DNA of 64,000 bases from Candidatus Microthrix subdominans (GCA_016719385.1 JADJZA010000001.1:62001-126000), one strand, 5' to 3'; shown: positions 1 to 7,975, counted from the stretch's first letter. The notes: generated by a model from the sequence alone, not told the origin. Numbers and translations: made by a program.

Positions 1-23
1 AGCAGGCCAAAGCGCCCGCCAAA

Positions 24-326
24 ATGAAGGTCCGTGAAGGCGACCGGGTAGTCGTGTTGCGGGGCAAGGACCGCGGCACCGAGGGCGTGGTGATCAAGGC
101 CATGCCGAAGGCCCAGAAGCTTCTCGTCGAGGGCGTCAACGTCCAGAAGCATCACGAGAAGCCACGCCAGCAGGGTCAACCTGGCGGCATTCGCGAGGCC
201 GAGGGCCCCATCCATGTGTCCAATGTGGCGCTGGTCGAGGGCGGCACGCCAACCCGGGTCGGTTACCGGGTGTCCGACGACGGCATCAAAACCCGAATCT
301 CCCGCAAGAGCGGAGGTGAGCTGTGA
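24..326 (+). CDS. rplX: 50S ribosomal protein L24
   Basis: L24 is an assembly-initiating protein of the large subunit. The 100-residue product opens with the KOW motif (MKVREGDRVVVLRGKDRG) and keeps the basic central region and IRxAEGPIHVSNV segment of bacterial L24. The frame stays open to the left edge of the window (codons for QAKAPAK precede the Met) and no Shine-Dalgarno sequence is visible before the ATG, so a short N-terminal extension starting outside the window is possible. It is followed by rplE with a 4-base overlap, the usual spc-operon order, so L14 should lie just upstream. Confidence 0.93.
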   Translation: MKVREGDRVVVLRGKDRGTEGVVIKAMPKAQKLLVEGVNVQKHHEKPRQQGQPGGIREAEGPIHVSNVALVEGGTPTRVGYRVSDDGIKTRISRKSGGEL

Positions 327-976
327 GCAACGCGACCAAATCTGCCAAAACGACCGGCGTCGAGGCCGAAGAAGCCGAGTCCGAGCCGGTGATCAGCGTG
401 GGCGACTACGACGGTGTGGCCCCCGGGCCTCGCCTGAAGCTGCGCTACAACGCCGAGCTGCGTGACCAGATCCAGACCGCACTCGGGCTGGAAAACGTCA
501 TGGAGGTGCCCCGCCTCACCAAGATCGTGGTCAACGTGGGCGCCGGCGCCGCCATCGATCAGAAGGCGCTCATCGAACGGGTGATCGGCGACCTGACGAT
601 CATCACCGGCCAGAAGCCGATCGTCACCAAGGCCAAGAAGTCGATCGCAGGCTTCAAGCTGCGTGAGGGTAACGCCATCGGTGTCAAGGTCACCCTGCGG
701 GGCGACCGCATGTGGGAGTTCTTCGACCGGTTGGTCAACCTCGCCATCCCCCGCATCCGCGACTTCCGTGGCTTGTCGCCGAAGAGCTTCGACGGCCGGG
801 GTAACTACACCTTCGGGGTGACCGAGCAGTTGATCTTCCCCGAAATTGACTACGACCAGATCGACGCCTCCCGGGGTATGGACATCACGCTGGTCACGAC
901 CGCTCGTACCGACGCTGAAGGCAAGGCCCTGCTCGACGCCTTCAGCTTCCCGTTCAAACGTGAAGGGCAGCAGTAA
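323..976 (+). CDS. rplE: 50S ribosomal protein L5
   Basis: L5 binds 5S rRNA in the central protuberance. The protein is 217 residues, about 35-40 longer than a typical L5 (about 180); the surplus is an N-terminal, acidic, low-complexity stretch before the conserved core that begins near YNAELRDQIQ. Conserved segments PRLTKIVVNVGAG, GQKPIVTKAKKSIAGFKLR and the C-terminal DITLVTTA are present. GTG start overlapping the rplX stop; the stop overlaps the rpsN start by one base (TAATG), indicating translational coupling. Confidence 0.95.
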   Translation: MSNATKSAKTTGVEAEEAESEPVISVGDYDGVAPGPRLKLRYNAELRDQIQTALGLENVMEVPRLTKIVVNVGAGAAIDQKALIERVIGDLTIITGQKPIVTKAKKSIAGFKLREGNAIGVKVTLRGDRMWEFFDRLVNLAIPRIRDFRGLSPKSFDGRGNYTFGVTEQLIFPEIDYDQIDASRGMDITLVTTARTDAEGKALLDAFSFPFKREGQQ

Positions 977-1161
977 TGGCGAAGAAGGCACTCGTTGAGA
1001 AGGCCAACCGCAAGCCGAAGTACAAGGTCCGTGGCTACACCCGCTGCAAGCGCTGTGGCCGTCCACGTGCCGTCTACCGGAAGTTTGGACTGTGTCGTAT
1101 TTGTCTGAGAGAGATGGTCCACGCGGGAGAAATTCCCGGGGTCCGCAAGGCGAGCTGGTGA
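976..1161 (+). CDS. rpsZ: 30S ribosomal protein S14, zinc-binding type Z
   Basis: S14 helps assemble the 30S head. The 61-residue length and two CxxC pairs (CKRCGRPR and CRICLREM) mark the short zinc-ribbon form rather than the 100-residue zinc-free paralog. The end GVRKASW is the standard C-terminus. It lies between L5 and S8 as in most actinobacterial spc operons. A zinc-independent S14 paralog may exist elsewhere but is not in this window. Confidence 0.95.
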   Translation: MAKKALVEKANRKPKYKVRGYTRCKRCGRPRAVYRKFGLCRICLREMVHAGEIPGVRKASW

Positions 1162-1175
1162 GAGGAGTCTGAAAA

Positions 1176-1580
1176 ATGTCAATGACTGATCCCATCGCCG
1201 ACATGCTCACCCGGATTCGCAACGCGAATATCGCGATGCACGACCAGGTGCGCATGCCTTCATCCAAGCAAAAGCTGGCTCTCGCCGAGATCCTCCGTCG
1301 TGAGGGCTACATCGGCCCGTACGAGGTGAACCCTGCGCCCAACGGCCCGGGCAACACCCTGACGATCACCATGAAGTACTCCCCGGAGCGCCAACGCGTG
1401 ATCTCCGGTCTGCAGCGGGTGTCCAAGCCCGGCCTTCGCATCTACCGCAAATCCAACGAGGTGCCCCGCGTTCTGGGCGGCCTCGGGATTTCGGTGCTGT
1501 CCACCAGCCAGGGGCTGATCACCGACCGGGAGGCACGTCGCCGCCGGGTCGGTGGCGAGATCCTCTGCAACGTCTGGTAG
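1176..1580 (+). CDS. rpsH: 30S ribosomal protein S8
   Basis: S8 binds helix 21 of 16S rRNA and in many bacteria is the feedback regulator of the spc operon. The 134-residue protein begins MSMTDPIADMLTRIRNAN and ends with the conserved STSQGLITDREARRR and GGEILCNVW blocks. ATG preceded by GAGGAG at about 1162-1167. Full length, no anomalies. Confidence 0.96.
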   Translation: MSMTDPIADMLTRIRNANIAMHDQVRMPSSKQKLALAEILRREGYIGPYEVNPAPNGPGNTLTITMKYSPERQRVISGLQRVSKPGLRIYRKSNEVPRVLGGLGISVLSTSQGLITDREARRRRVGGEILCNVW

Positions 1581-1588
1581 GAGCTGAC

Positions 1589-2128
1589 ATGTCACGAATC
1601 GGAGAACAGCCGATCACCATCCCCGCCGGGGTCACCGTGTCGGTCGACGGCAGCGCCGTGACCGTCAAGGGCCCCAAGGGCGAACTCAGCCAGGACATCC
1701 CGGGCGCCATTGCAGTGGCGGTCAACGACGGTGAAGTCAACGTCAGCCGGGGCGACGACGAGCGCGAAACTCGCTCGTTGCACGGCCTGTCGCGTTCGCT
1801 GGTGAACAACATGGTCGTCGGCGTTTCCACCGGGTTCCAGAAGGATCTCGAGATCGTCGGTACGGGTTATCGAGCGGCGGCCAAGGGGTCCAATGCCCTG
1901 GAGCTCCAGCTCGGTTACTCCCACTCGATCACGGTCGAGGCGCCGAAGGGCATCACCTTCACGCTTCCTCGTAACACCTACATCGAGATCACCGGCATCG
2001 ATAAGCAGGTCGTCGGTCAGGTGGCCGCCAACATTCGAGCGCTGCGTTCGCCGGAGCCCTACAAGGGCAAGGGCGTCCGCTATGCCAACGAGCACGTGAA
2101 GCGCAAGGCCGGTAAGGCCGGCAAGTGA
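1589..2128 (+). CDS. rplF: 50S ribosomal protein L6
   Basis: L6 sits near the sarcin-ricin loop and L7/L12 stalk base. 179 residues, normal length, with MSRIGEQPI start, the VKGPKGEL repeat, GVSTGFQKDLEIVGTGYRA and the C-terminal EPYKGKGVRYANE signature with a lysine-rich tail. Eight bases separate it from rpsH, consistent with one transcript. Confidence 0.96.
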   Translation: MSRIGEQPITIPAGVTVSVDGSAVTVKGPKGELSQDIPGAIAVAVNDGEVNVSRGDDERETRSLHGLSRSLVNNMVVGVSTGFQKDLEIVGTGYRAAAKGSNALELQLGYSHSITVEAPKGITFTLPRNTYIEITGIDKQVVGQVAANIRALRSPEPYKGKGVRYANEHVKRKAGKAGK

Positions 2129-2147
2129 GCCGGGCCAGGAGCATGAG

Positions 2148-2513
2148 ATGACCAACAAGACCAACGCCAAGCGCCGATCCCGCATACGTCGCCACGCCCG
2201 TGTGCGTGCGACGGTCAGCGGGACCACACAACGCCCCCGCCTTTCCGTGTATCGGTCCAACCGACACGTGATGGCCCAGGTGATCGACGACACCGCCGGG
2301 GTCACCCTGGCTGCGGCGTCGACCCAGGAATCCGACCTGTCGGGTGGAGCGACGTCCAACAAGGAGGCGGCCGCAGCGGTCGGCGAGCGCATCGCCGAGC
2401 GTGCCAAGGCCGCCGGAGTGACCACGGTGGTCTTCGACCGGGGCGGTTTCCGCTTCCACGGTCGGGTAGCCGCATTGGCCGATGCCGCCCGTTCCGGCGG
2501 ACTGGAGTTCTAG
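2148..2513 (+). CDS. rplR: 50S ribosomal protein L18
   Basis: L18 contacts 5S rRNA together with L5. 121 residues; RLSVYRSNRHVMAQVIDD is the S11/L18-type core and VVFDRGGFRFHGRVAALADAAR the standard C-terminus. Lysine/arginine-rich N-terminus typical of the family. Followed after two bases by rpsE. Confidence 0.95.
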   Translation: MTNKTNAKRRSRIRRHARVRATVSGTTQRPRLSVYRSNRHVMAQVIDDTAGVTLAAASTQESDLSGGATSNKEAAAAVGERIAERAKAAGVTTVVFDRGGFRFHGRVAALADAARSGGLEF

Positions 2514-2515
2514 AG

Positions 2516-3103
2516 ATGGCACCACACAGCAACCGCGGCAACTCCCGCGGCGACGACATGTCACTGCGCGAACAGCGCGTGATCAACATCAACCGGGTGG
2601 CCAAGGTCGTCAAGGGCGGACGTCGGTTCTCCTTCACAGCGCTGGTTGTGATCGGCGACGGCGCCGGTCGCGTCGGCCTCGGCTACGGCAAGGCCAAGGA
2701 GGTGCCCCTGGCGATCCAGAAGGGCACCGAAGAGGCCAAGCGCTCCCTGATCAAGGTCCCGATGGCCGGTTCCACCATCGTTCACCCGATCATCGGTGAA
2801 CTGGGCGCCGGCCGGGTCATGCTCAAGCCAGCCGCCCCCGGTACCGGCGTGATCGCCGGCGGCGCCGCCCGCGCCATCCTCGAAGAGGCCGGCATCGGCG
2901 ACGTCCTGTGCAAGTCCCTGGGCTCGCCCAACTACATCAACGTCGCGCGGGCCACCATGGCCGGGCTGAGCGGCCTGCGCCGCCCCGACGAGATGGCTCG
3001 CCTTCGCGGTCTCGATCCCGAGGAGTTCATGCCCCCCGCCCTGTGGCGTGCGTGGCAGGAGTCCGAGCGCGGTCCGGCCCCCGAACCGACCGAGGTTCGA
3101 TGA
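2516..3103 (+). CDS. rpsE: 30S ribosomal protein S5
   Basis: S5 shapes the mRNA entry channel and decoding accuracy. 195 residues: a short N-terminal tail, the dsRBD-like domain (VINRVAKVVKGGRRFSF-type region with NRVAKVVKGG), then the alpha/beta domain with GYGKAKEVPLAIQKG and GTGVIAGGAARAI. The C-terminus runs about 20 residues past the usual end and is Glu/Pro rich. The start could also be the internal ATG at 2558 (MSLREQRV), which would match shorter S5 proteins. The stop overlaps the first ATG of rpmD. Confidence 0.94.
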   Translation: MAPHSNRGNSRGDDMSLREQRVININRVAKVVKGGRRFSFTALVVIGDGAGRVGLGYGKAKEVPLAIQKGTEEAKRSLIKVPMAGSTIVHPIIGELGAGRVMLKPAAPGTGVIAGGAARAILEEAGIGDVLCKSLGSPNYINVARATMAGLSGLRRPDEMARLRGLDPEEFMPPALWRAWQESERGPAPEPTEVR

Positions 3104-3288
3104 TGGCCAAAGTGAGAGTCACACAGACCCGATCTGCGATCGGGAGCAAGCCCAAGCAGCGCGGATCCCTCCGCGCCTTAGGCCTCGGCCGCATCGGCAA
3201 GACCAACGTGCTCGAGGACACCCCCGACATGCGGGGCCAGATCAATAAGGTCCCCCACCTGATCAGCGTCGAGGAGGATGCATCGTGA
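3103..3288 (+). CDS. rpmD: 50S ribosomal protein L30
   Basis: Bacterial L30, 61 residues: MAKVRVTQTRSAIG, then LRALGLGRIGKTN and DTPDMRGQINKVPHLI, the full family pattern. Two consecutive ATGs occur (3100 and 3103); GAGG at 3092-3095 is better spaced for 3103, which also gives the canonical MAKVRV start. It overlaps rpsE by one base and rplO by four, so all three are translationally coupled. Confidence 0.93.
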   Translation: MAKVRVTQTRSAIGSKPKQRGSLRALGLGRIGKTNVLEDTPDMRGQINKVPHLISVEEDAS

Positions 3289-3770
3289 AGATCCACGATC
3301 TGCAACCGTCACCCGGAGCCAAGCGTCGCTCCAAGCGTGTCGGCCGAGGTATCGGTGGCAAGGGCGGCAAGACCGCCGGCCGCGGCACCAAGGGCCAGCA
3401 CGCTCGCAACACCGTGCCGGTCGCCTTCGAGGGCGGTCAGCTGCCCTTGTTCCAGCGCCTGCCCAAGCTGCGCGGCTTCAACAACCCGTTCCGGGTTGAG
3501 TATCAGCCGATCAACCTCGACACGATCGCCGAGTGCGGCCTGGACGAGGTCAGCCCCGAAACCCTGCTCGGCATCGGGCTGGTTGGCAAGGGCTCACTGG
3601 TCAAGGTGCTGGGACGTGGCGAGATCGATCGCGCCGTCACGGTGAAGGCTCATGCTTTCTCCGCCTCCGCCGAGGCTGCGATCACCGCTGCGGGCGGCAG
3701 CGTCGAGCGACTCGACCTGCCCCATGCCGTGCGCCCTGCGTTCCACGGATCGGCCCACACCAACCGCTAA
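3285..3770 (+). CDS. rplO: 50S ribosomal protein L15
   Basis: L15 is a late-assembling large-subunit protein. 161 residues with the N-terminal LQPSPGAKRRSKRVGRG, glycine-rich GGKGGKTAGRGTKGQ, and FEGGQLPLFQRLPKLRGF motifs. GTG start overlapping rpmD. The C-terminus continues into a typical KAHAFSASAEAAI alpha/beta domain. Nineteen bases precede secY, the conserved partner. Confidence 0.95.
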   Translation: MKIHDLQPSPGAKRRSKRVGRGIGGKGGKTAGRGTKGQHARNTVPVAFEGGQLPLFQRLPKLRGFNNPFRVEYQPINLDTIAECGLDEVSPETLLGIGLVGKGSLVKVLGRGEIDRAVTVKAHAFSASAEAAITAAGGSVERLDLPHAVRPAFHGSAHTNR

Positions 3771-3789
3771 GCGGTAACTGGAGCTCCCT

Positions 3790-5127
3790 GTGTTTTCCTC
3801 GCTGCGCAACCTCTTCAAGATACCGGAGCTCCGGAACAAGATTTTCTTCACCTTGTTCATTTTGGCGCTCTATCGGCTGGGTTCATACATCCCCGCGCCC
3901 GGTATCGATCAGTCGGCCGTCGCAGCGATCAAGTCGCAGGCCGAACAGGGTGGGGTGCTCAGCTATCTCCAGCTGTTTTCGGGTAACGCGTTGACGCAGT
4001 TTGCCATCTTCGCTTTGGGCATCATGCCGTACATCACAGCGTCGATCATCCTGCAGATCCTCGGCGTGGTCATCCCCAAGCTGGAGGAGTGGCAACAGCA
4101 GGGGGCGGTCGGGCAACGCAAGATCACGCAGTGGACCCGCTATGTCACGATCGGCATCGCCGTGCTGCAGAGCACGGGCTTCGTCTATCTGTTCCAGAAC
4201 GGTGGCGGCGGGCTGACGTCGAACGAGAACATCTCCCTCGTCACCAACTTCAACCTGGGCACCCTGTCGCTGATCGTCTTGACGTTCACCGCCGGCACCG
4301 CCCTGCTGATGTGGATGGGCGAGCTGATCACCCAGCGGGGGATTGGCAACGGCATGTCGCTGATCATCTTCAGCTCGGTCGTCTCGGCCTTTCCATCGGT
4401 CGGCGCCAGCCTGCGGGCCTCCAACGGATGGTTCGCCGTGCTGCTGGTGTCCGGCGTGGCCGTGTTGCTGCTGATCTTCATCATCTACATCGAGAACGGT
4501 GTCCGGAAGATTCCGGTGCAGTTCGCCAAGCGTCAGGTGGGTCGCCGCATGTACGGGGGCCAGAGCACCTACATCCCCCTGAAGGTCAACCAGGCGGGCG
4601 TGATCCCGATCATCTTTGCTTCCGCTTTCCTGCAGATGCCCGTCCTCTTGGTCAACGTCCTGCCCAAGAGTGGGTGGGGCGATGCGGTGCGGCGCTGGAT
4701 CGACGGCAACCTGGTGCAGGCGGCCTCGCCGGTCTACCTGGGCATCTTCGGGCTGCTGATCTTCGGTTTCAGCTACTTCTACACGTCGATCGCTTTCGAC
4801 CCCGTGCAACAGGCCGACAACCTGCGCAAGCAGGGTGGCTTCATCCCCGGCATCCGACCCGGCCCCCAGACCGAGCGCTACCTCGCCAAGGTGCTCAACC
4901 GGATCACCTTCCCCGGAGCGCTGTTCATCGCCTTCCTGGCGCTGGCGCCGACCATCATCGTCGTCATGATCGTGGGACGGGCCAACTCGGGCATTGCCTT
5001 CTCGATCGGTGGCGCCTCGCTGCTCATCGCCGTCGGCGTGGCCCTCGAGCTGATGAAGCAGATCGATGGCCAGCTGATGCTGCGCAACTACGAGGGCTTC
5101 CTGTCGAACAAGCCGGAGAAGCGCTGA
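3790..5127 (+). CDS. secY: Preprotein translocase channel subunit SecY
   Basis: SecY forms the protein-conducting channel with SecE and SecG in the cytoplasmic membrane. The 445-residue protein has ten hydrophobic segments; diagnostic pieces are the N-terminal RLGSYIPAPGID, PYITASIILQ, the QRGIGNGMSLIIF loop, and the cytosolic KRQVGRRMYGGQSTYIPLKVNQAGVIP-type region (RRMYGGQSTYIPLK). GTG start. It closes the spc gene order L15-secY and is followed 22 bases later by adk. Confidence 0.97.
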   Translation: MFSSLRNLFKIPELRNKIFFTLFILALYRLGSYIPAPGIDQSAVAAIKSQAEQGGVLSYLQLFSGNALTQFAIFALGIMPYITASIILQILGVVIPKLEEWQQQGAVGQRKITQWTRYVTIGIAVLQSTGFVYLFQNGGGGLTSNENISLVTNFNLGTLSLIVLTFTAGTALLMWMGELITQRGIGNGMSLIIFSSVVSAFPSVGASLRASNGWFAVLLVSGVAVLLLIFIIYIENGVRKIPVQFAKRQVGRRMYGGQSTYIPLKVNQAGVIPIIFASAFLQMPVLLVNVLPKSGWGDAVRRWIDGNLVQAASPVYLGIFGLLIFGFSYFYTSIAFDPVQQADNLRKQGGFIPGIRPGPQTERYLAKVLNRITFPGALFIAFLALAPTIIVVMIVGRANSGIAFSIGGASLLIAVGVALELMKQIDGQLMLRNYEGFLSNKPEKR

Positions 5128-5149
5128 TGGCTGAAAGGGCGGGTGTGTC

Positions 5150-5794
5150 ATGAGGTTGGTGATCTTCGGTCGACAGGGTGCCGGTAAGGGAACCCAGTCC
5201 AAGCTGCTCGCCGAGCATTTCGGCGTGCCACACATCTCCACCGGCGACATCTTTCGGGCTGCGATTTCGGCGGGAACCGAAATCGGCCTGGCTGCGAAAG
5301 CGATCATGGACCGGGGCGACCTGGTACCCGACGACGTGCTGCGCGGCATCGTCGCCGAACGGCTTGCTCAGAGCGACGCCGCCGACGGGTGGCTGCTCGA
5401 CGGCTTCCCCCGCACGCCCACCCAAGCCGACGACCTCGACCAGATCGCCGACCCGCCGCTCGACCTGGCGATCAACCTCGAGGTTCCCGAAGACGTCGTC
5501 GTCGAGCGCATCAGCTCGCGGCGGGTGTGCAAGGCCGAGGGCCACATTTACACGGCGAACGATCCGTCCGCCCGTTCGGGCATCTGTGAGGTCGACGGCA
5601 GCGCCGTCGTCCAGCGCGATGACGACACCGAGTCCGCAGTGCGTCACCGCCTGGAGGTCTACGCCGAGCAGACCGAGCCGCTCCTCGCCCGCTACGGCGA
5701 GTCGAACCGCCTGGTGACCGTCGACGGAGCCGGCGCTGTCGCCGACGTCGCAGGTCGCGTCGTCACGGGGATCAACGACGGGTTGGCCCGATGA
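5150..5794 (+). CDS. adk: Adenylate kinase
   Basis: Interconverts ATP, AMP and ADP in the cytosol. P-loop GRQGAGKGT at residues 8-16, AMP-binding STGDIFR and DGFPRTP, and LID arginines in RRVCK and QRDDD. The LID has the long bacterial form, but of the usual four zinc ligands only two cysteines remain: the pattern is Cys127, Glu130, Cys146, Asp149, so metal binding is uncertain. 214 residues. Methionine aminopeptidase (map), often the next gene, is absent here; infA follows after a 209-base gap. Confidence 0.95.
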   Translation: MRLVIFGRQGAGKGTQSKLLAEHFGVPHISTGDIFRAAISAGTEIGLAAKAIMDRGDLVPDDVLRGIVAERLAQSDAADGWLLDGFPRTPTQADDLDQIADPPLDLAINLEVPEDVVVERISSRRVCKAEGHIYTANDPSARSGICEVDGSAVVQRDDDTESAVRHRLEVYAEQTEPLLARYGESNRLVTVDGAGAVADVAGRVVTGINDGLAR

Positions 5795-5843
5795 TCCGGC
5801 CGCTGGTTTTGTCTCCGGTCCCCGGCGGGGTAAGCTTCTCTGC

Positions 5844-5861
5844 CGACTTGTTGGCAAGTCG
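5844..5861. other. Small perfect hairpin between adk and infA
   Basis: CGACTTG-TTGG-CAAGTCG forms a 7-bp stem with a 4-nt loop in the 209-base adk-infA spacer. No T-run follows, so it is not a clear terminator; the spacer may hold a promoter for the infA/rpmJ/alpha-operon group, but I cannot point to convincing -10/-35 boxes. A 67-codon open frame across this spacer has no homology I recognise. Confidence 0.3.
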
Positions 5862-6003
5862 TGCCGCCGCGTGCCCGCATGCGCTCAGCGTGTGCGACGC
5901 CCCGGTTGATCGCTTCCACCCAAGCTTTCAACCTTTCGTTCGTCCAGCCACGGTCGCCGGCCCAACCAGCCGGCATTCGTCCGTCCGCAACTGAGGAGTC
6001 ACC

Positions 6004-6228
6004 CTGCCGAAGTCCAAAGAAGACGCCATCGTCATGGAAGGCACCGTCAACGAATCGCTGCCCAATGCGATGTTTCGCGTCGAGTTGGAAAACGGGCACG
6101 AAGTGTTGGCTCACATCTCCGGAAAGATGCGTATGCACTACATCCGCATCCTGCCCGGGGACAAGGTGCAGGTCGAACTCACCCCTTACGACCTCACCCG
6201 GGGTCGTATCACGTACCGCTACAAGTAG
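6004..6228 (+). CDS. infA: Translation initiation factor IF-1 (CTG start)
   Basis: IF-1 occupies the ribosomal A site during initiation. The S1-like OB fold is complete: VMEGTVNESLPNAMFRVEL, GHEVLAHISGKMRMHYIRI and YDLTRGRITYRYK. The only ATG (6034) would begin at the VMEG strand and lose about ten residues. The frame starts well with CTG at 6004 (M-PKSKEDAIV), preceded by GAGGAG at 5993-5998 with 5-base spacing, giving 74 residues, close to the actinobacterial norm. I therefore call a CTG initiation codon; this is inference from spacing and homology. Confidence 0.85.
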   Translation: MPKSKEDAIVMEGTVNESLPNAMFRVELENGHEVLAHISGKMRMHYIRILPGDKVQVELTPYDLTRGRITYRYK

Positions 6229-6269
6229 TCGGTCCGGAACCGTCTCCGGACAAAACGCGAGAGGCAATC

Positions 6270-6383
6270 ATGAAGGTTCAAACCAGCGTGAAGCGCATGT
6301 GTGAGAAGTGCACGGTCATCCGTCGAGGTGGCACCGTGCGCGTGATCTGCGAGAACCCGCGTCACAAGCAGCGGCAAGGCTGA
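6270..6383 (+). CDS. rpmJ: 50S ribosomal protein L36
   Basis: A 37-residue zinc-ribbon ribosomal protein. It reads MKVQTSVKRMCEKC, then VIRRGGTVRVIC and ENPRHKQRQG, with the four zinc ligands Cys11, Cys14, Cys27 and His32. GAGAGG lies a few bases upstream of the ATG. It sits 41 bases after infA and 46 before rpsM, the standard infA-rpmJ-rpsM order. The zinc-binding form, matching the zinc-type S14 upstream. Confidence 0.95.
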   Translation: MKVQTSVKRMCEKCTVIRRGGTVRVICENPRHKQRQG

Positions 6384-6429
6384 GACGGCCCGAATGGTTG
6401 AGATCCAGATGATCGAGGAGCGCTAAGAA

Positions 6430-6807
6430 ATGGCACGCATTGCTGGAGTGGACATTCCCCGCGAGAAGCGGTTGGTGATCTCACTCACTTATATCTACGG
6501 GGTCGGGCCCAACCAGGCTTCCGCGATCCTGGAGGCCATCGGCCTTCCCGAGGACACCCGCGTGCGGGACCTCACCGAGGCCGAGGTCAGCCAGCTCCGC
6601 ACCTACATCGAGGCCAACCTGAAGGTGGAAGGCGACCTGCGCCGTGAGGTGCAGCAGAACATCAAGCGCAAGATGGAGATCGGCTCCTACCAGGGCCTGC
6701 GCCATCGGCGGGGCCTGCCGGTCCGGGGCCAGCGCACCCACACCAACGCTCGCACCCGCAAGGGTCCGAAGAAGACCGTGGCCGGTAAGAAGAAGGTCCG
6801 CAAGTAG
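6430..6807 (+). CDS. rpsM: 30S ribosomal protein S13
   Basis: S13 contacts tRNA and bridges to the 50S subunit. 125 residues: MARIAGVDIPREKR start, helix-two-turn-helix region, GLRHRRGLPVRGQRTHTNART signature region (RGLPVRGQRTHTNART) and a lysine-rich tail ending KKKVRK. GAGGAGC precedes the ATG. First gene of the alpha operon. Confidence 0.96.
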   Translation: MARIAGVDIPREKRLVISLTYIYGVGPNQASAILEAIGLPEDTRVRDLTEAEVSQLRTYIEANLKVEGDLRREVQQNIKRKMEIGSYQGLRHRRGLPVRGQRTHTNARTRKGPKKTVAGKKKVRK

Positions 6808-6903
6808 TCACCCCGACACCGAGACTCATCGCTCGACCGGGGCGACGATTTCGGTACCTGTTCCACCACCCCACGATCACCCGAACCAAGCTGAGGAATG
6901 CGA

Positions 6904-7302
6904 ATGGCCAAGCCACAAGCCGGCGCACGGAGACCCCGCCGTCGTGAGCGCAAGAACGTCACTCACGGCATCGTGCACATCAAGTCATCATTCAACAACA
7001 CGATCATCGCCATCTCCGACCAGGAGGGCAACATCCTGTCGTGGGCGTCGGGCGGAAACGTGGGCTTCAAGGGCTCCCGCAAGTCCACCCCGTATGCCGC
7101 TCAGATGGCCGCCGAACAGGCCGGCCGCAAGGCGATGGAGCACGGCGTTCGTCGCGTGGACGTGATGGTGAAGGGCCCCGGCTCAGGCCGCGAAACCGCC
7201 ATCCGGTCCATCCAAACCCTCGGCATCGAAGTTATCGGTATCAAGGATGTCACCCCCGTACCCCACAACGGTTGCAAGCTGCCCAAGCGGCGCCGTCAGT
7301 AG
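6904..7302 (+). CDS. rpsK: 30S ribosomal protein S11
   Basis: S11 lines the platform near the E site. The product reads MAKPQAGARRPRRRERKNV, VHIKSSFNNTIIAISD, and ends with TPVPHNGCKLPKRRRQ. An ATG at 6898 is in frame, but GAGG at 6893-6896 leaves it only one base of spacing, whereas ATG 6904 has seven; hence the 132-residue form. Followed by rpsD after 17 bases. Confidence 0.95.
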   Translation: MAKPQAGARRPRRRERKNVTHGIVHIKSSFNNTIIAISDQEGNILSWASGGNVGFKGSRKSTPYAAQMAAEQAGRKAMEHGVRRVDVMVKGPGSGRETAIRSIQTLGIEVIGIKDVTPVPHNGCKLPKRRRQ

Positions 7303-7319
7303 CAGGAAGGAATTAGGAC

Positions 7320-7937
7320 ATGTCCCGCTACACAGGACCCCGAGCGCGCGTCTCTCGCCGACTCGGCACCAACATCTGGGGAACCAAGGGCGAGGTTCTC
7401 GCCATGGAGAAGCGCCCCTACCCCCCAGGCCAGCACGGGCGAACCCGTCGCCGAGGCAACGTCTCGGAGTACTTGCTTCAGCTTCAGGAGAAGCAGAAGG
7501 CTCGCTTCACTTACGGCATGACCGAGAAGCAGTTCCGCCGGCTCTACGAGGAGGCCTCCGGCCGCCCCGGCGTGACCGGCGAAACGCTGTTGGTCTATTG
7601 CGAGCTGCGCGTCGACAACGTCGTGTACCGCTCCGGCTTGGCGGCCACCCGCCCCCAGGCCCGCCAGCTGGTCAGCCACGGTCACTTCGAGGTGAACGGT
7701 CGCCGGGTGCACACGCCCAGCTACCGCCTCCGCAAGGGTGACGTCGTGACGCTCCGGGAAAAGAGCCGTGAGATGATCACGATCACCTGGAACAAGGACA
7801 CCCTCGACCGCGCCGCTCCCGCATGGCTTGAGCGTGGCGAAAACCACAACTCGATCACCGTGCGCGAGCTGCCGGTGCGCGAGCAGATCGACGTGCCGGT
7901 GCGCGAGCAGCTCATCGTCGAGCTCTACTCCAAGTAA
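7320..7937 (+). CDS. rpsD: 30S ribosomal protein S4
   Basis: S4 nucleates 30S assembly and usually autoregulates the alpha operon. 205 residues with the N-terminal RYTGPRARVSRRLG, the YPPGQHGRTRRR loop, and the S4 RNA-binding domain (ELRVDNVVYRSGLAATRPQARQ-type region, then VSHGHFEVNGRRV). No cysteines in the N-terminal domain, so the zinc-free form. It is followed by a strong hairpin before rpoA. Confidence 0.96.
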   Translation: MSRYTGPRARVSRRLGTNIWGTKGEVLAMEKRPYPPGQHGRTRRRGNVSEYLLQLQEKQKARFTYGMTEKQFRRLYEEASGRPGVTGETLLVYCELRVDNVVYRSGLAATRPQARQLVSHGHFEVNGRRVHTPSYRLRKGDVVTLREKSREMITITWNKDTLDRAAPAWLERGENHNSITVRELPVREQIDVPVREQLIVELYSK

Positions 7938-7942
7938 TTCTC

Positions 7943-7975
7943 GGGAACGCCGTCGCCGACGGCGACGGCGTTCCC
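7943..7975 (+). terminator. Perfect 15-bp hairpin between rpsD and rpoA
   Basis: GGGAACGCCGTCGCC pairs perfectly with GGCGACGGCGTTCCC around a GAC loop. No T-run follows (AAAGAAG), so it is not a classical intrinsic terminator. It may act as a partial terminator, an RNA-processing site or an mRNA stability element that sets different levels for S4 and RNA polymerase alpha. Confidence 0.55.

Noticed and set aside
3883..5349. A 488-codon minus-strand frame opposite secY and adk
   Set aside because: Antisense to two conserved essential genes; its His/Asp/Gln-rich translation is an artefact of codon bias.
5791..5994. 67-codon frame between adk and infA
   Set aside because: No ribosome site, no similarity, and it ends inside the infA Shine-Dalgarno region.
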